From NCBI GenBank assembly GCA_964599095.1, contig CAZREB010000014.1, positions 1 to 64,000 on the forward strand: a stretch of DNA of 64,000 bases, read 5' to 3'. Source of the stretch: SZAS-79 sp964599095. Its GTDB lineage: Bacteria > Pseudomonadota > Gammaproteobacteria > Burkholderiales > SG8-39. Shown here one piece after another: positions 17,106 to 25,562 of the stretch. The notes under the pieces are model-generated. The model did not search any database and was not told the origin of the DNA. It saw nothing but the letters and a program-made list of their open reading frames with translations. Position numbers and translations under genes: made by a program. How positions within the stretch are numbered: the stretch's first letter is position 1; the number at the start of each line of letters is the position of its first letter.

Positions 17106-17765
17106 ATGGATCACACGAACGCGGCACCGGCCTACGGTCTCTGGTCGCTGGCGATCGTCAATTCCCTCGTCTTCATCATCTTTGCGTTCAGCTTCGCGAA
17201 ACCGCAAAACGCCAGCGACTGGCGCTCCTTTGGGGCGTTTTCCGCGTTCCTCGTTGCGTTGTTTACCGAGATGTACGGGTTCCCGCTCACGATCTACCTG
17301 CTTTCCGGATGGCTCGCGAGCCGTTTCCCCGGAGTGGACTTCCTTTCGCATGACGCCGGGCACCTGCTCGAGGTGATGTTCGGCTGGCGGGCCAATCCGC
17401 ATTTCGGCCCGTTCCACGTTCTCGGCAATATCCTGATCGTCGCCGGCTTCTGGCTGTTGGCGTCGGCGTGGAAGATCCTCTACCACGCGCAGCGCTCCCA
17501 TCGGCTGGCGACCACCGGGGCCTACGCACGCATCCGCCATCCGCAGTACGTCGGGTTCGTTCTGATCATGTCCGGGTTCCTGCTGCAATGGCCGACCCTG
17601 CTTACGCTCGCCATGTTCCCGGTTCTCGTCTTCATGTACGCCGATCTCGCGAGAACGGAGGAGGCCTACATGCTGGCGCGGTTCGGCGACGAGTACGCGC
17701 GCTATGCGGTCCGGACTCCGCGGTTTCTGCCGGCGCTGCGTGGAGGGGCGAATCGACCGGGGTAA
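17106..17765 (+). CDS. isoprenylcysteine carboxyl methyltransferase-family membrane protein
   Basis: 219 residues with five or six hydrophobic helices. The C-terminal half has the ICMT/PEMT signature: TTGAYARIRHPQYVGFVLIM, then ARTEEAYMLARFGDEYARY. Bacterial members are of unknown substrate and are often found with DUF2933 proteins in copper loci. It is 21 bases downstream of the DUF2933 gene and is the last gene of the plus-strand block. A broken Rieske gene fragment follows on the other strand. Confidence 0.85.
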   Translation: MDHTNAAPAYGLWSLAIVNSLVFIIFAFSFAKPQNASDWRSFGAFSAFLVALFTEMYGFPLTIYLLSGWLASRFPGVDFLSHDAGHLLEVMFGWRANPHFGPFHVLGNILIVAGFWLLASAWKILYHAQRSHRLATTGAYARIRHPQYVGFVLIMSGFLLQWPTLLTLAMFPVLVFMYADLARTEEAYMLARFGDEYARYAVRTPRFLPALRGGANRPG

Positions 17766-17979
17766 TGGATTTTGAACAGAGCCCTGCTTTGGCTTGTCCA
17801 CATCGCGCACCGTCTCGAGCCGCCCGGGCATATCGGGCGTACGAAGCAGAATCCAGAGCGGCTTGCCGCGCCAACCCGCGTTCGCTCGTCGCCGGGCTGG
17901 CGAGAAACGGATAGGAGGCGGTCGCCAGACTCGAGCCCGCGGCGGCCGCGGTCGCCCGCTGCAGCAGCATGCGCCGCCT
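17766..17979 (-). pseudogene. petA (Rieske iron-sulfur subunit) remnant
   Basis: On the minus strand, 17979-17875 reads RRRMLLQRATAAAAGSS... and YPFLASPATSERG, the Tat/anchor region of a cytochrome bc1 Rieske protein. About 17875-17766 then reads in another frame NAGWRGKPLWILLRT followed by DVDKPKQGSVQ, which matches the segment normally some 25 codons farther on. The middle is missing, the frame has shifted, and the [2Fe-2S] domain is absent. The gene is dead. It faces the methyltransferase-like gene's 3' end. Confidence 0.6.
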
Positions 17980-18075
17980 GGGATCAGGCGGCTCGTTTGC
18001 ATGCTCGCCGGAACTAAAGATCGTTCTCCTTTCCGATGGCCGCCGGCGCCGGCGGCCCGCACCTGACGAAAATCG

Positions 18076-19626
18076 TCATGGATCGGTATCCTCTCGGTTC
18101 GCTACCACCACTGGAATATCAAATGCCGCAACCGTGTACACTCGCACCGGCTCTGACCTCCCCCTCACCGTGACTTCTCCGAGCGCGGTGAACGCGAAGC
18201 CGTTGCCCGCGAGTTGCCGCGTGCTCTCGGAAACGAGAATGTGCGTTCCGCGTTCCTTGTTGAGTGCTTCGAGCCGCGCCGCCAGGTTCACCGCGTCGCC
18301 GTGCACGGTGTAGATCAACCGGTGTTCCGCGCCCACGGGGCCAGCGATTACGGGGCCGCTGTTGATGCCCACCCGCGTGATGAATTCGACCTCATCGCCA
18401 AAGCGGCGGTGGTTGATCTCGCGCTCGATTTCGAGCGCAGCGCGCACTGCGTTTGCCGCGTGGTCCGGATCCTCAAGCGGCACGTTGTACGTGACCAGCA
18501 GCGCATCGCCCTGGAGCTGCGCAACGACTCCACCATTGCGCTCGACGATCTCCACGATCCGGGAAAAGTACTCGTTCAACACGGTCACGAGCCGTTCGGG
18601 GGGCAGCTTCTCGGCGATGCGGGTGAAGCCCTGAATATCGGTGAACAGGATGGTCGCGAGCCGCTGTATGGGTTCGAGGGCGCCACGGTTCGCGAGGATG
18701 GTGTCGGCGATCCGCTTCGACACGTAATGACCCAGGGTCTTGCGGAGGAACTTCCTTTCCCGCAGCTGCACGACCATCCGGTTGAACCGGTCGGTGAGCA
18801 GCCCCAGCTCGTCGTCGGAGACGACCGGCGCACGCGCCGTAAGATCGCCCGCGTCCACGCGTTGCACGGCGGCGAGCAACTGATCGAGCGGACGGACCAG
18901 TCCGCGCCGGATGAACACGACCGCCACGCCCGTCATCGCGAGCGCGCCGATGGTGTCGAGTAGGAACGCCTGCCGCAGATCAAGCATCTGCATCGCCTCG
19001 AGGCTGTCCGCGAAGAAGACGTCGAGAAAGACGAGCACGAACGGCACTGCCGCCGTCGCGAGATATGCCACCATCAGCTTCGTGGCCACGCTGCCGCGGC
19101 CGGCTGCCATTTCCCAGCCGCCCAGGCGGTAAAGCTCGAGCCTGAGCCAGGAGGCATAGTCGTCGACGAAAAAGTACATGAAAAGCGCCATGAGCACCGC
19201 ATGAACGGACATGAGGAGCGTGTGATAGAAAAGTGCGAACCCTCCGCCTGCCGGCGCACATTCCGGGCACTGGAGAGAGCCGATAACGAAGGGCAGCGTC
19301 ATGACCACCGCCGACACGACGAACGTCCAGACCGCGGAGAGCCGTGGCAGGCGCACGACACGCGCCATCGCCGTGGACTGATCCCCGCGCACCGCGAGAC
19401 AGCGGCGGATCGGACCGAACAGGATCCACGCCGCGATGCCGTTTGCGGCACCGATGGCGAGCGCGATACCAGGCGCCATTGAGGGCATGTGGCTCGGATC
19501 GCTCGCGACGAGGTGCTGCAGCCATCCGAATACGATTGCTACGACGGCCAGACTTGCCATCCGCGCGTAGTAACGTAGGGCCAGACCGCGCGCCGCATGC
19601 AGACTCTCGGTTTGATTCTTTGTCAT
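18076..19626 (-). CDS. membrane class III nucleotide cyclase with HAMP
   Basis: 516 residues. About six hydrophobic helices (residues 20-265) lead into a HAMP linker (LLAAVQRVDAGDLTARAPV) and a class III cyclase domain. The metal Asp residues are present (FTDIQGFT and LQGDALLV), as are the transition-state residues in GDAVNLAARLE. The Lys often seen three residues before the second GD is Gln (AQLQGDA), so base specificity is open. It would make cAMP or cGMP in response to a membrane signal. Its ATG overlaps the stop of the PCu(A)C gene by 4 bases, coupling it to copper genes. Confidence 0.9.
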   Translation of the reverse strand: MTKNQTESLHAARGLALRYYARMASLAVVAIVFGWLQHLVASDPSHMPSMAPGIALAIGAANGIAAWILFGPIRRCLAVRGDQSTAMARVVRLPRLSAVWTFVVSAVVMTLPFVIGSLQCPECAPAGGGFALFYHTLLMSVHAVLMALFMYFFVDDYASWLRLELYRLGGWEMAAGRGSVATKLMVAYLATAAVPFVLVFLDVFFADSLEAMQMLDLRQAFLLDTIGALAMTGVAVVFIRRGLVRPLDQLLAAVQRVDAGDLTARAPVVSDDELGLLTDRFNRMVVQLRERKFLRKTLGHYVSKRIADTILANRGALEPIQRLATILFTDIQGFTRIAEKLPPERLVTVLNEYFSRIVEIVERNGGVVAQLQGDALLVTYNVPLEDPDHAANAVRAALEIEREINHRRFGDEVEFITRVGINSGPVIAGPVGAEHRLIYTVHGDAVNLAARLEALNKERGTHILVSESTRQLAGNGFAFTALGEVTVRGRSEPVRVYTVAAFDIPVVVANREDTDP

Positions 19627-20093
19627 TGCTGAGCGCCGTGCGCGGCTTTCCGCAAGACCGGCGCGACGACGGTTTCGCGGGACACCCGCCCGTCTCTCAG
19701 ACGGAGCGTCAGCGTGACCCGGACGCTTTCGCCGACTTTCAACGGACGGCGCAGATCCATGAGCATCACATGACGCCCGCCCGGAGCAAACTCGACCGTC
19801 TGCCCGGCGGGAATTTCGACCTGTTCAAGTCGGCGCATTCGCATGACATCGTTCATCACTGTCATCTGATGCATTTCCGCCGTCGGTGAAGCGTCCGTTT
19901 CCACTTTGACAAGCGCCGCGTCCTGCTCGCTGCGCAGCCGCATATAGGCCGCGCCGACGGTCTGTCCCGGTACTGTCGGCGACACCCACGCGCCGGACAC
20001 GCGAAGCAATTCGCCGGCAGCGACTCCGGTCGAAATATTCATCGCGAACCACAAGGACAGGGCGCAGCTCGCGAATTTCATGCCTCTGAACAT
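19623..20093 (-). CDS. copper chaperone PCu(A)C family
   Basis: About 156 residues with a signal peptide. The copper signature is complete: MHQM, then a further Met about ten residues on, and HVMLM after about 21 more (PGGRHVMLMDLRRPL). PCu(A)C proteins carry Cu(I) in the periplasm and help load cytochrome oxidase together with Sco, and a Sco gene lies 2.7 kb upstream in the same run. The start is uncertain (GTG 20102, ATG 20093 or ATG 20081). Confidence 0.92.
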   Translation of the reverse strand: MFRGMKFASCALSLWFAMNISTGVAAGELLRVSGAWVSPTVPGQTVGAAYMRLRSEQDAALVKVETDASPTAEMHQMTVMNDVMRMRRLEQVEIPAGQTVEFAPGGRHVMLMDLRRPLKVGESVRVTLTLRLRDGRVSRETVVAPVLRKAAHGAQQ

Positions 20094-20174
20094 ATGCTCC
20101 ACGCCTCGCTTAAACTCCGGTCGCTCAACGAACGGCCGCCATGGATGTCGAAGTAACTTCGCATTGGACTCACG

Positions 20175-21179
20175 TCAGAACCCGATTGCAAATCCGGCGA
20201 TCAAGCGCCCACGCACCTGCGTTTGCGCACCGTTCGGGCGCTGAGCGAACGGAATACCGAGCGACGCGTAGGCCGCCCAGGCGCTTTCCGAAGCAAAACG
20301 AACGCCGGGCGAGAGGAACATCCGGCGTCCGCCGCTGTTCGGGTCTACTACTTCCGCGATGCGCTGTCTGCCTTCCCACTCGCCGTTCAGCTCGAGCATC
20401 AGCTCCCAGGCGTCATGCGGATGGGCTTCGGCCGCGCCGCTTTCGTGGCCGTGTGTTTCGCCGCCCAAACGCCAGGCAAACGCGGCCCCGTACTGCGCTC
20501 GATCGCCCAGGCGCGTCTGCCGCGCCCCCATACCGGCGATCGAGTAAAGAACGCTGGCGTGCAAGCCCGCAGCGCCAAGGCGGGTGGTCGCAGCAGCGCC
20601 GGCGATCGCATCCCACGAACCCGAACCGGGCTGATGCTCGGATTCAAGGCGATTGCCGTCGAGGTCTTTCCGATCCGTGTTTCCGGTCGGTGCCTTGATC
20701 CCCAATAGGAGCGCCATGCCGTCGCCTTCAATGTCCTTCAGCGCCCGGAACTTCGCGAGCACTGTGAGATCCCCGAGACCAGCCGAGTCGCCGTGCGTGT
20801 GGACTTCGGTGGCGCTTTCGCCCTCACGGATGTTCGTGCGGCGCACGTACGGCAAGAGCAGGCCCAGCGTGAGATCGTCCGTGACTCCGTAGCTCAGCCC
20901 GAGCGCGGTCGTCGCGACGGCGTCCACACTGTGCGCAGCCACGTCGTTTGCCGCGAATCCTTTGAGTTGGTCATCGGTGAACTGCCGTGTTCTCGCGTAC
21001 TCGATCTGCACGCCCGCGGCCACGGCGCCCTTCGGCAGCGTGGCTGAAGCGACTGTTCGAACCGGTCCCGCGGTTGCGGCACCGAAGTCGAGACCCGGGT
21101 GATCCGCTTGCGCAATGCAAGCAATGAGAGTCAGCCCGGCAAACAAGATTAAACGCGGGATTGAAAGCCCTGTTGTCAT
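20175..21179 (-). CDS. outer-membrane beta-barrel transporter-like protein
   Basis: 334 residues. A signal peptide (to about residue 25, CIAQADHPG) precedes alternating beta strands with aromatic girdles and a C-terminal Phe (AGFAIGF), typical of outer-membrane barrels. It resembles the 'transporter'/MetA-pathway family often found next to copper genes. A His-rich loop occurs mid-protein (GGETHGHESGAAEAHPHD). The substrate is unknown. The start MTTGLSIPR is chosen because the signal peptide begins there. It begins immediately after the stop of the BNR gene. Confidence 0.8.
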   Translation of the reverse strand: MTTGLSIPRLILFAGLTLIACIAQADHPGLDFGAATAGPVRTVASATLPKGAVAAGVQIEYARTRQFTDDQLKGFAANDVAAHSVDAVATTALGLSYGVTDDLTLGLLLPYVRRTNIREGESATEVHTHGDSAGLGDLTVLAKFRALKDIEGDGMALLLGIKAPTGNTDRKDLDGNRLESEHQPGSGSWDAIAGAAATTRLGAAGLHASVLYSIAGMGARQTRLGDRAQYGAAFAWRLGGETHGHESGAAEAHPHDAWELMLELNGEWEGRQRIAEVVDPNSGGRRMFLSPGVRFASESAWAAYASLGIPFAQRPNGAQTQVRGRLIAGFAIGF

Positions 21180-22090
21180 TATTTGCCCTCGCCGTTCTTC
21201 GCGATCTGCTTCCAGGTGCGCGCGCCGTCGCGGGATAAATACACGTTGCGGTTGAAGGTTGCGATGGCGTACTCGCTGCGCGCGTGCGGGTTCTGGGCGA
21301 TGTAGGCGACCGTGTCTCGGCCGAGCGGCGGCAGTGCCACCTCCGCGGGCAGTCCACCCGCGATGGGCATGCGCGTGAGGCGCGCGCGGGTGTTGAAAGC
21401 GCCATACCACAGATGCTTGCCATCGAGGTCGAAGAAAACCGCCAGACCCTCGGTGCCGGCGGCGATCGCCGCGAATCGCTCGCCCGAATCACGCGAGAGG
21501 TACACGCCCTTCGACGTCGCCACGGCGACCGCCGCCGGATCGTCCGGGTGCACCGCGAGCGCGCGCGGCTCGCCGTCCAGGCCCACGGCCGCGGCACGCT
21601 TCCACGCCAAGCCGTCGTTCAACGTGTAGTGCAGGCCGGGCCGCTTCATGCGCGAGCTTGCCGCCAGGTTCCAGGCGACGATCGCGTTCGTGTTCCAGCT
21701 CGCGGCGAGAACATGGAAGTCGGTCTCGCCCTCGAGCCCGAGCTTGTCCCAGCTTCTGCCGCCGTCCGTGCTGCGGATGAGGCCGAAGGGATTGACGAGA
21801 CCCGATCCCGGCGCCGGATGGCCGCTGCTATAGAGGTGTTTCGCGGTCGCCGAAAAACCCATGTAATCGTGCTGCGGCCCGGGCGCCGTGCTCCACTTGC
21901 CGTTTTCGAACACCGCGAGGCCGTGATGGCTCGGGATAATCAATCGCCTGCCATCCGCGCTGTATGAGAGGCCGTGCACGTGCATGAGGGTGACAGACTG
22001 TGCGAATGCCGATGCGCCGGCGAAAGCGAGCAGCACGATGGAAACAATGCACAACCTCACGCAACGAAGGGCAAGGAACCAGGTCGGCAT
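21179..22090 (-). CDS. exported BNR-repeat beta-propeller, copy 2
   Basis: 303 residues from ATG 22090. Signal peptide to about residue 31 (ASAFAQ). Propeller motifs: LMHVHGLSYSADGRRLIIPS, STDGGRSW, SRDSGERF, SRDGARTW. It is closely related to the copy at 12217 and shares the blade order. The stop overlaps the start region of the outer-membrane protein gene. Function unknown; the context is copper (Sco upstream, PCu(A)C downstream). Confidence 0.85.
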   Translation of the reverse strand: MPTWFLALRCVRLCIVSIVLLAFAGASAFAQSVTLMHVHGLSYSADGRRLIIPSHHGLAVFENGKWSTAPGPQHDYMGFSATAKHLYSSGHPAPGSGLVNPFGLIRSTDGGRSWDKLGLEGETDFHVLAASWNTNAIVAWNLAASSRMKRPGLHYTLNDGLAWKRAAAVGLDGEPRALAVHPDDPAAVAVATSKGVYLSRDSGERFAAIAAGTEGLAVFFDLDGKHLWYGAFNTRARLTRMPIAGGLPAEVALPPLGRDTVAYIAQNPHARSEYAIATFNRNVYLSRDGARTWKQIAKNGEGK

Positions 22091-22134
22091 CGAGTTGGCG
22101 CCGAGCCGGTGTAAGCGGCGCGCGATTCTACTCG

Positions 22135-22788
22135 TCACCCGGCGGTCTCCTTGAGAAGGACTCGCAGGTCCCGCGCCACCGATTCCGCGCTCATCTCTGG
22201 TCTGATGAGTAGACGCAGCCGCCCGCGCCGGTCGAGCGCGTACACCGGGCCGGAATGATCGACCGTGTAGAACCCCGACTCGCCCGGCTTCTGCGCCTGG
22301 AAATACACCTTGAACTCCTTCGCCGCGCTCGCAATCTGATGGTCGGTGCCGTAGAGGCCGAGAAACGCCGGGTGGAAACCGGGCACGTATCGCGCCAGCA
22401 GTTGCGGCGTGTCGCGCTTCGGGTCCACCGTGACGAACAGGCCCTGGACGCGGTCCGCGTCGGCGCCGAGCAGCCCCATGACCTCCCCCAGTTTCGCCAT
22501 GGTCGTCGGGCACACATCGGGGCAGCTCGTGTAGCCGAAGAAAAGCAGCACCACCTTGCCGCGGAAATGGGCGAGGGTGCGCTGCTTTTGGTTGAAATCG
22601 GTGAGCTCGAAACCCTTGCCCCAGTCCACGCCGGTGATATCCACGGCTTCGAACGTGGCGCGCTGCGATTCGGCGCCGGGCCACACCCGCCAGGTGTACG
22701 CGAGCGCACCGAGGAGGAGGAGGAACGCGGCAGCGGTGACCGCATGGATTGCGAGCCGCGGCAGCTTTCGGATCGCGCTGAAGTTCAT
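22135..22788 (-). CDS. Sco family copper/thiol protein
   Basis: 217 residues. One N-terminal membrane anchor (VTAAAFLLLLGALAYTW) is followed by a thioredoxin-like domain. Copper ligands are Cys89 and Cys93 (TSCPDVCPTT) and His178 (VDHSGPVYALD). Sco proteins deliver copper to, or reduce, the CuA site of cytochrome oxidase. ATG 22788 lies 4 bases past the preceding stop; ATG 22818 is an alternative that would overlap that gene. Partnership with PCu(A)C in the same run supports the role. Confidence 0.92.
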   Translation of the reverse strand: MNFSAIRKLPRLAIHAVTAAAFLLLLGALAYTWRVWPGAESQRATFEAVDITGVDWGKGFELTDFNQKQRTLAHFRGKVVLLFFGYTSCPDVCPTTMAKLGEVMGLLGADADRVQGLFVTVDPKRDTPQLLARYVPGFHPAFLGLYGTDHQIASAAKEFKVYFQAQKPGESGFYTVDHSGPVYALDRRGRLRLLIRPEMSAESVARDLRVLLKETAG

Positions 22789-22792
22789 GGCG

Positions 22793-23095
22793 TCAGGGTC
22801 CTGCCGCCGGTCGATCATCCGCTGACACGAGAAGACGGATCTCGGTCACCGGCAGGTTGCGCATCAGCTCTTCTGTGGCACGGAGGCTGACTTCGCGCGC
22901 ATCGCACCCATCGGCAATACGCAAACGCACCTGCAGTTGCCGGCGGCTGGTGGTCCCGGGAACGAAGCGCACCGACTCCACTGCCGCGACACCCCTCTGC
23001 TCGAGCAGCACGCGGCACACGGCGAGCTCGCTCACGCGGGCGCTAATAAGGCGACGTCGCATGGCTTCCCACGCCAGCTGGAAAAGTCTGGTCAT
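22793..23095 (-). CDS. uncharacterised 100-residue protein
   Basis: No signal peptide and no family recognised. The sequence alternates amphipathic helix and strand (VLLEQRGVAAVESVRFVPG, then LQVRLRIADG and VTEIRLLVSADD), suggesting a small alpha/beta fold. Its stop lies 4 bases before the Sco start and it follows the CusF-like gene, so it is likely a real operon member rather than a chance frame. Confidence 0.5.
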   Translation of the reverse strand: MTRLFQLAWEAMRRRLISARVSELAVCRVLLEQRGVAAVESVRFVPGTTSRRQLQVRLRIADGCDAREVSLRATEELMRNLPVTEIRLLVSADDRPAAGP

Positions 23096-23129
23096 GCGGC
23101 TCCCGAATCCAGTCGCGGTGCGAGCGGGA

Positions 23130-23615
23130 TCAACGCCTGTCCGCAGGCCCGCGCCAGCGCTCGTCGGGACGCGAGCCGCCCCTCATTCCGCCGCCGCCCG
23201 TTTGTCCCATCATGTCCTCGCACATTTCGTGCATGCCGGACATGTCGCCGCCCATCGGACCTCCCTGCATACCCTCGTGGCCGCCGCCCGCAGCCGGCGC
23301 ACCCGCCTGCGCGAGCGGAATGGCATTGACGATGCGGTAGCCACCGTCCTCGCCGACGAACTCGAAAGCGATCCTGCCGCCCGGCCGCAAACGGTCGAAC
23401 AGCGTCGCGTCGCCGATCTTGAATTGCATCGTCATCGCGGGCCAATTGAGGGTTGCGACGGGCTCGTGCGCCACGGTGACGGCGCTCGCACTACGATCCA
23501 CCTGCTGTACCACCCCGAGCGCGAAGTTCGACGCGCTCACGGGGGAAGCGCCGAAGCTGCCGGCGCCGGCAGTCAATAAAACGCCGACCAATAAGGGCAT
23601 CAGGAATCTCTTCAT
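23130..23615 (-). CDS. CusF-domain copper-binding protein with Met-rich tail
   Basis: 161 residues. A signal peptide (1-23) precedes a CusF OB-fold with the full ligand set: His50, Trp58, Met61 and Met63 (LNWPAMTM). After residue 105 comes a Gly/Met tail with MQGGPMGGDMSGMHEMCEDM, which adds Met, His and Cys ligands. AAAGGAGAATGCG supports ATG 23615 over the longer frame from 23654. It probably acts as a periplasmic Cu(I) buffer or chaperone. Confidence 0.88.
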   Translation of the reverse strand: MKRFLMPLLVGVLLTAGAGSFGASPVSASNFALGVVQQVDRSASAVTVAHEPVATLNWPAMTMQFKIGDATLFDRLRPGGRIAFEFVGEDGGYRIVNAIPLAQAGAPAAGGGHEGMQGGPMGGDMSGMHEMCEDMMGQTGGGGMRGGSRPDERWRGPADRR

Positions 23616-23657
23616 CGCATTCTCCTTTAGGTTTTGAACTGCCACCAAGCGCACGCC

Positions 23658-23870
23658 TCAACTTTTCGTGCCGACGTGTCCCATCCGATACGCGTGCGCG
23701 CGCCAACATGCCCGCATGCTCTTCACCGCGGGCTTGCCCATGAAGTGAGCGTGGGCGAGCAAGCACTCTTCCATCGCCCTTGCGCGTACCGAATCCTGTT
23801 CCGCGAACGCTACATAGGACCACGTCGACAATGCGCCGAGCACCACGGCAGTGACAATCAGCCTTTTCAT
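23658..23870 (-). CDS. small exported His/Cys/Met protein, function unknown
   Basis: 70 residues with a signal peptide (1-23, VAFAEQ). The mature part has a repeated-looking unit: ECLLAHAHFMGKPAVKSM, then ACWRAHAYRMGHVG, i.e. C-x3-HAH/AHAY-x-MG twice. The paired Cys/His/Met pattern suggests metal or haem binding, but no family is recognised. Good RBS (GGGAGAT). It lies between the CusF-like and cytochrome c genes. Confidence 0.65.
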   Translation of the reverse strand: MKRLIVTAVVLGALSTWSYVAFAEQDSVRARAMEECLLAHAHFMGKPAVKSMRACWRAHAYRMGHVGTKS

Positions 23871-23973
23871 GATGATCTCCCTTCAATCAACGTTTGCTCC
23901 CCGTGTGCATCGTCGCGCACCACGTGATGAGGCGGTGCGCGCGGGAATGGTGAATCGCGATGCGATAACGCGG

Positions 23974-24708
23974 TCATGGACATGACGGACGTATGAAGCG
24001 GCTGATTTCCTCCGGCGCCGCGAAAATGATCGAGGCGCGGTCGCCCCGCATGCCGGCGCCGACGGCGACTGGCCTGCCCGGAGCGGGCCCCAGCTTGCTC
24101 GAATCCGATTTGAAGCGCAGATTGAATTCCCAAACCTTCTCTGTCTTGCCATCGGCGGTCTCCACGGTATAGGTATCGCCGCAATACGTAATCGAACGAA
24201 CCTGGCCGGCTGGCGGCGCGCTTTTCAGGTCGGGATTTTCGCTGCGCATGCCCATCATTCCATGCCCCTTCGCTTGGGCTTGCGGCGCCTTGTTCTGGTT
24301 GACCGCATTCAGATAGGCGATGAGGTCCTGCCGGTCTTTGGCTACCTTGACACCGGGAAAGGTCATGCTGTTACCGGGCACAAACCGGGCGGGATCGCTT
24401 AGCCATTTGTCGAGCGTTGCGTCGTTCCAAATAATGCCTGAGCGCTTCAGCGCGTCGGAGTAGCGCATGAATCCTTCCTCCGCGCCCGCTTTTCGGCTCC
24501 ACACGTGCGCCAGGCTCGGGCCCGTCAACTGCTCGCCCGGCCTGATTGAATGGCACGCCAAGCACGCCTGGAAAACTCGGGCGCCGCGCGTGGCGTCGCC
24601 CGCCGCATTTACACCCAAAGCGGTTCCGAGCACCGGGCCGGCTAGTAAAGCTGAAAGCCATTTGGCAAGAGGAAATGCCGAGAAACGCACGCGATGCAAC
24701 TGTGTCAT
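23974..24708 (-). CDS. class I cytochrome c with C-terminal extension
   Basis: 244 residues. A signal peptide (to about 36) precedes a cytochrome c domain with CLACH (49-53) and axial Met115 in PGNSMTFPG. After about residue 145 comes an extension with no known motif. It includes TYCGDTYTVETADGKTEKVW and a single Cys near the C-terminus. The haem domain would carry electrons in the periplasm, and the copper context suggests a link to oxidase assembly or copper redox. The start has only a weak RBS. Confidence 0.85.
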   Translation of the reverse strand: MTQLHRVRFSAFPLAKWLSALLAGPVLGTALGVNAAGDATRGARVFQACLACHSIRPGEQLTGPSLAHVWSRKAGAEEGFMRYSDALKRSGIIWNDATLDKWLSDPARFVPGNSMTFPGVKVAKDRQDLIAYLNAVNQNKAPQAQAKGHGMMGMRSENPDLKSAPPAGQVRSITYCGDTYTVETADGKTEKVWEFNLRFKSDSSKLGPAPGRPVAVGAGMRGDRASIIFAAPEEISRFIRPSCP

Positions 24709-24734
24709 ATAGGTGACCAGGTTCTCAGCCCGCT

Positions 24735-25031
24735 TTACTTAGGTTTAGGACTTTGCATGGTCTCGCTTGTTTCCTTTGCCTGCATACGGTCGCACGCCTC
24801 CTTCGCTTCCTGCAGGCGCTGTTTGTTGAGCCAGGGCGTCGTCTGCGCATGTGGACCGTGATCGAGCGGCGGAACGACTTTCCTTGCGGCATCGCATGCA
24901 GATACATCCACCTGAGTTCGGGTGGCAGTCCGGCCCTGCTGCATGATCTGGGACTGGTCGCGACCCGCGAATGCCGGGGCACTGACCGCGACAACGGTGA
25001 CTGCGATGGCTAACGATTTGAGCAGTTTCAT
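24735..25031 (-). CDS. small exported protein, function unknown
   Basis: 98 residues. ATG 25031 is preceded by GGAGGTAGAT, a strong RBS; the upstream in-frame extension is discarded. Signal peptide 1-22 (APAFAG). The mature part has two Cys, in SACDAARK and KEACDRMQ, about 40 residues apart, which could form a disulfide. No family recognised. Its placement in the minus-strand copper run is the only functional hint. Confidence 0.65.
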   Translation of the reverse strand: MKLLKSLAIAVTVVAVSAPAFAGRDQSQIMQQGRTATRTQVDVSACDAARKVVPPLDHGPHAQTTPWLNKQRLQEAKEACDRMQAKETSETMQSPKPK

Positions 25032-25141
25032 ATCTACCTCCGTTGTGAATCGTCCTGGGAATACCGCGCGGACGTGAACGCCCCACGCAGCGGAAAAGAA
25101 TGCGGCGCAGGCGGGACGTCCCGCCCGCATCCGCGATCAGG

Positions 25142-25525
25142 CTAAATCTGGAAGCTGCAGTGGAGGATGCGCAGCGGGGGGCCGCCTGGCGGCCGTGCTG
25201 CTGAGAAGGACGGTGAGGGACACCGGGCCGCGATAGGAACGATCGCGGCATACTGCGTCGGCCCGGCAACCGCAGCTGCCTGCGAAGGCTGGTCGGGCGC
25301 CGCGGCGCTCTGATCCTGCAAAACGCAGCGCACCCGGCATTCGGCCGCATCCATCGGCATGCCGTCACAGCCCTCTTCCGCCATGACCTGGACAGATGCC
25401 GCCAGGGAGCCGGCCATTGCAACCGTGCAGGCTTGCGCGGCCGTGGCGACGTGCGAGAAAAACAGCAGCCCGGCCGCCAATCCGGCCAGCCACCGCCGTG
25501 CTGCTCTCAAAGAACCTGCGCTCAA
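25142..25525 (-). CDS. exported Cys protein of the RIL-S-Q C-terminal family, copy 1
   Basis: 127 residues from a TTG start (GGAG at good spacing; no upstream ATG). Signal peptide to about 30; Cys33, Cys53, then Cys63-x3-Cys67 with Met between (CDGMPMDAAECRVRC). The C-terminus PPLRILHCSFQI ends at the stop. Two other genes here (33890 and 35965) share the leader, the C-x3-C pair and the same C-terminal signature. The family is not named by me; periplasmic metal binding is a guess from Cys/Met content and context. Confidence 0.65.
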   Translation of the reverse strand: MSAGSLRAARRWLAGLAAGLLFFSHVATAAQACTVAMAGSLAASVQVMAEEGCDGMPMDAAECRVRCVLQDQSAAAPDQPSQAAAVAGPTQYAAIVPIAARCPSPSFSAARPPGGPPLRILHCSFQI

Positions 25526-25562
25526 GCGCTGCTCCGTCTAAAAGACGCTACGCCGTTCCATC

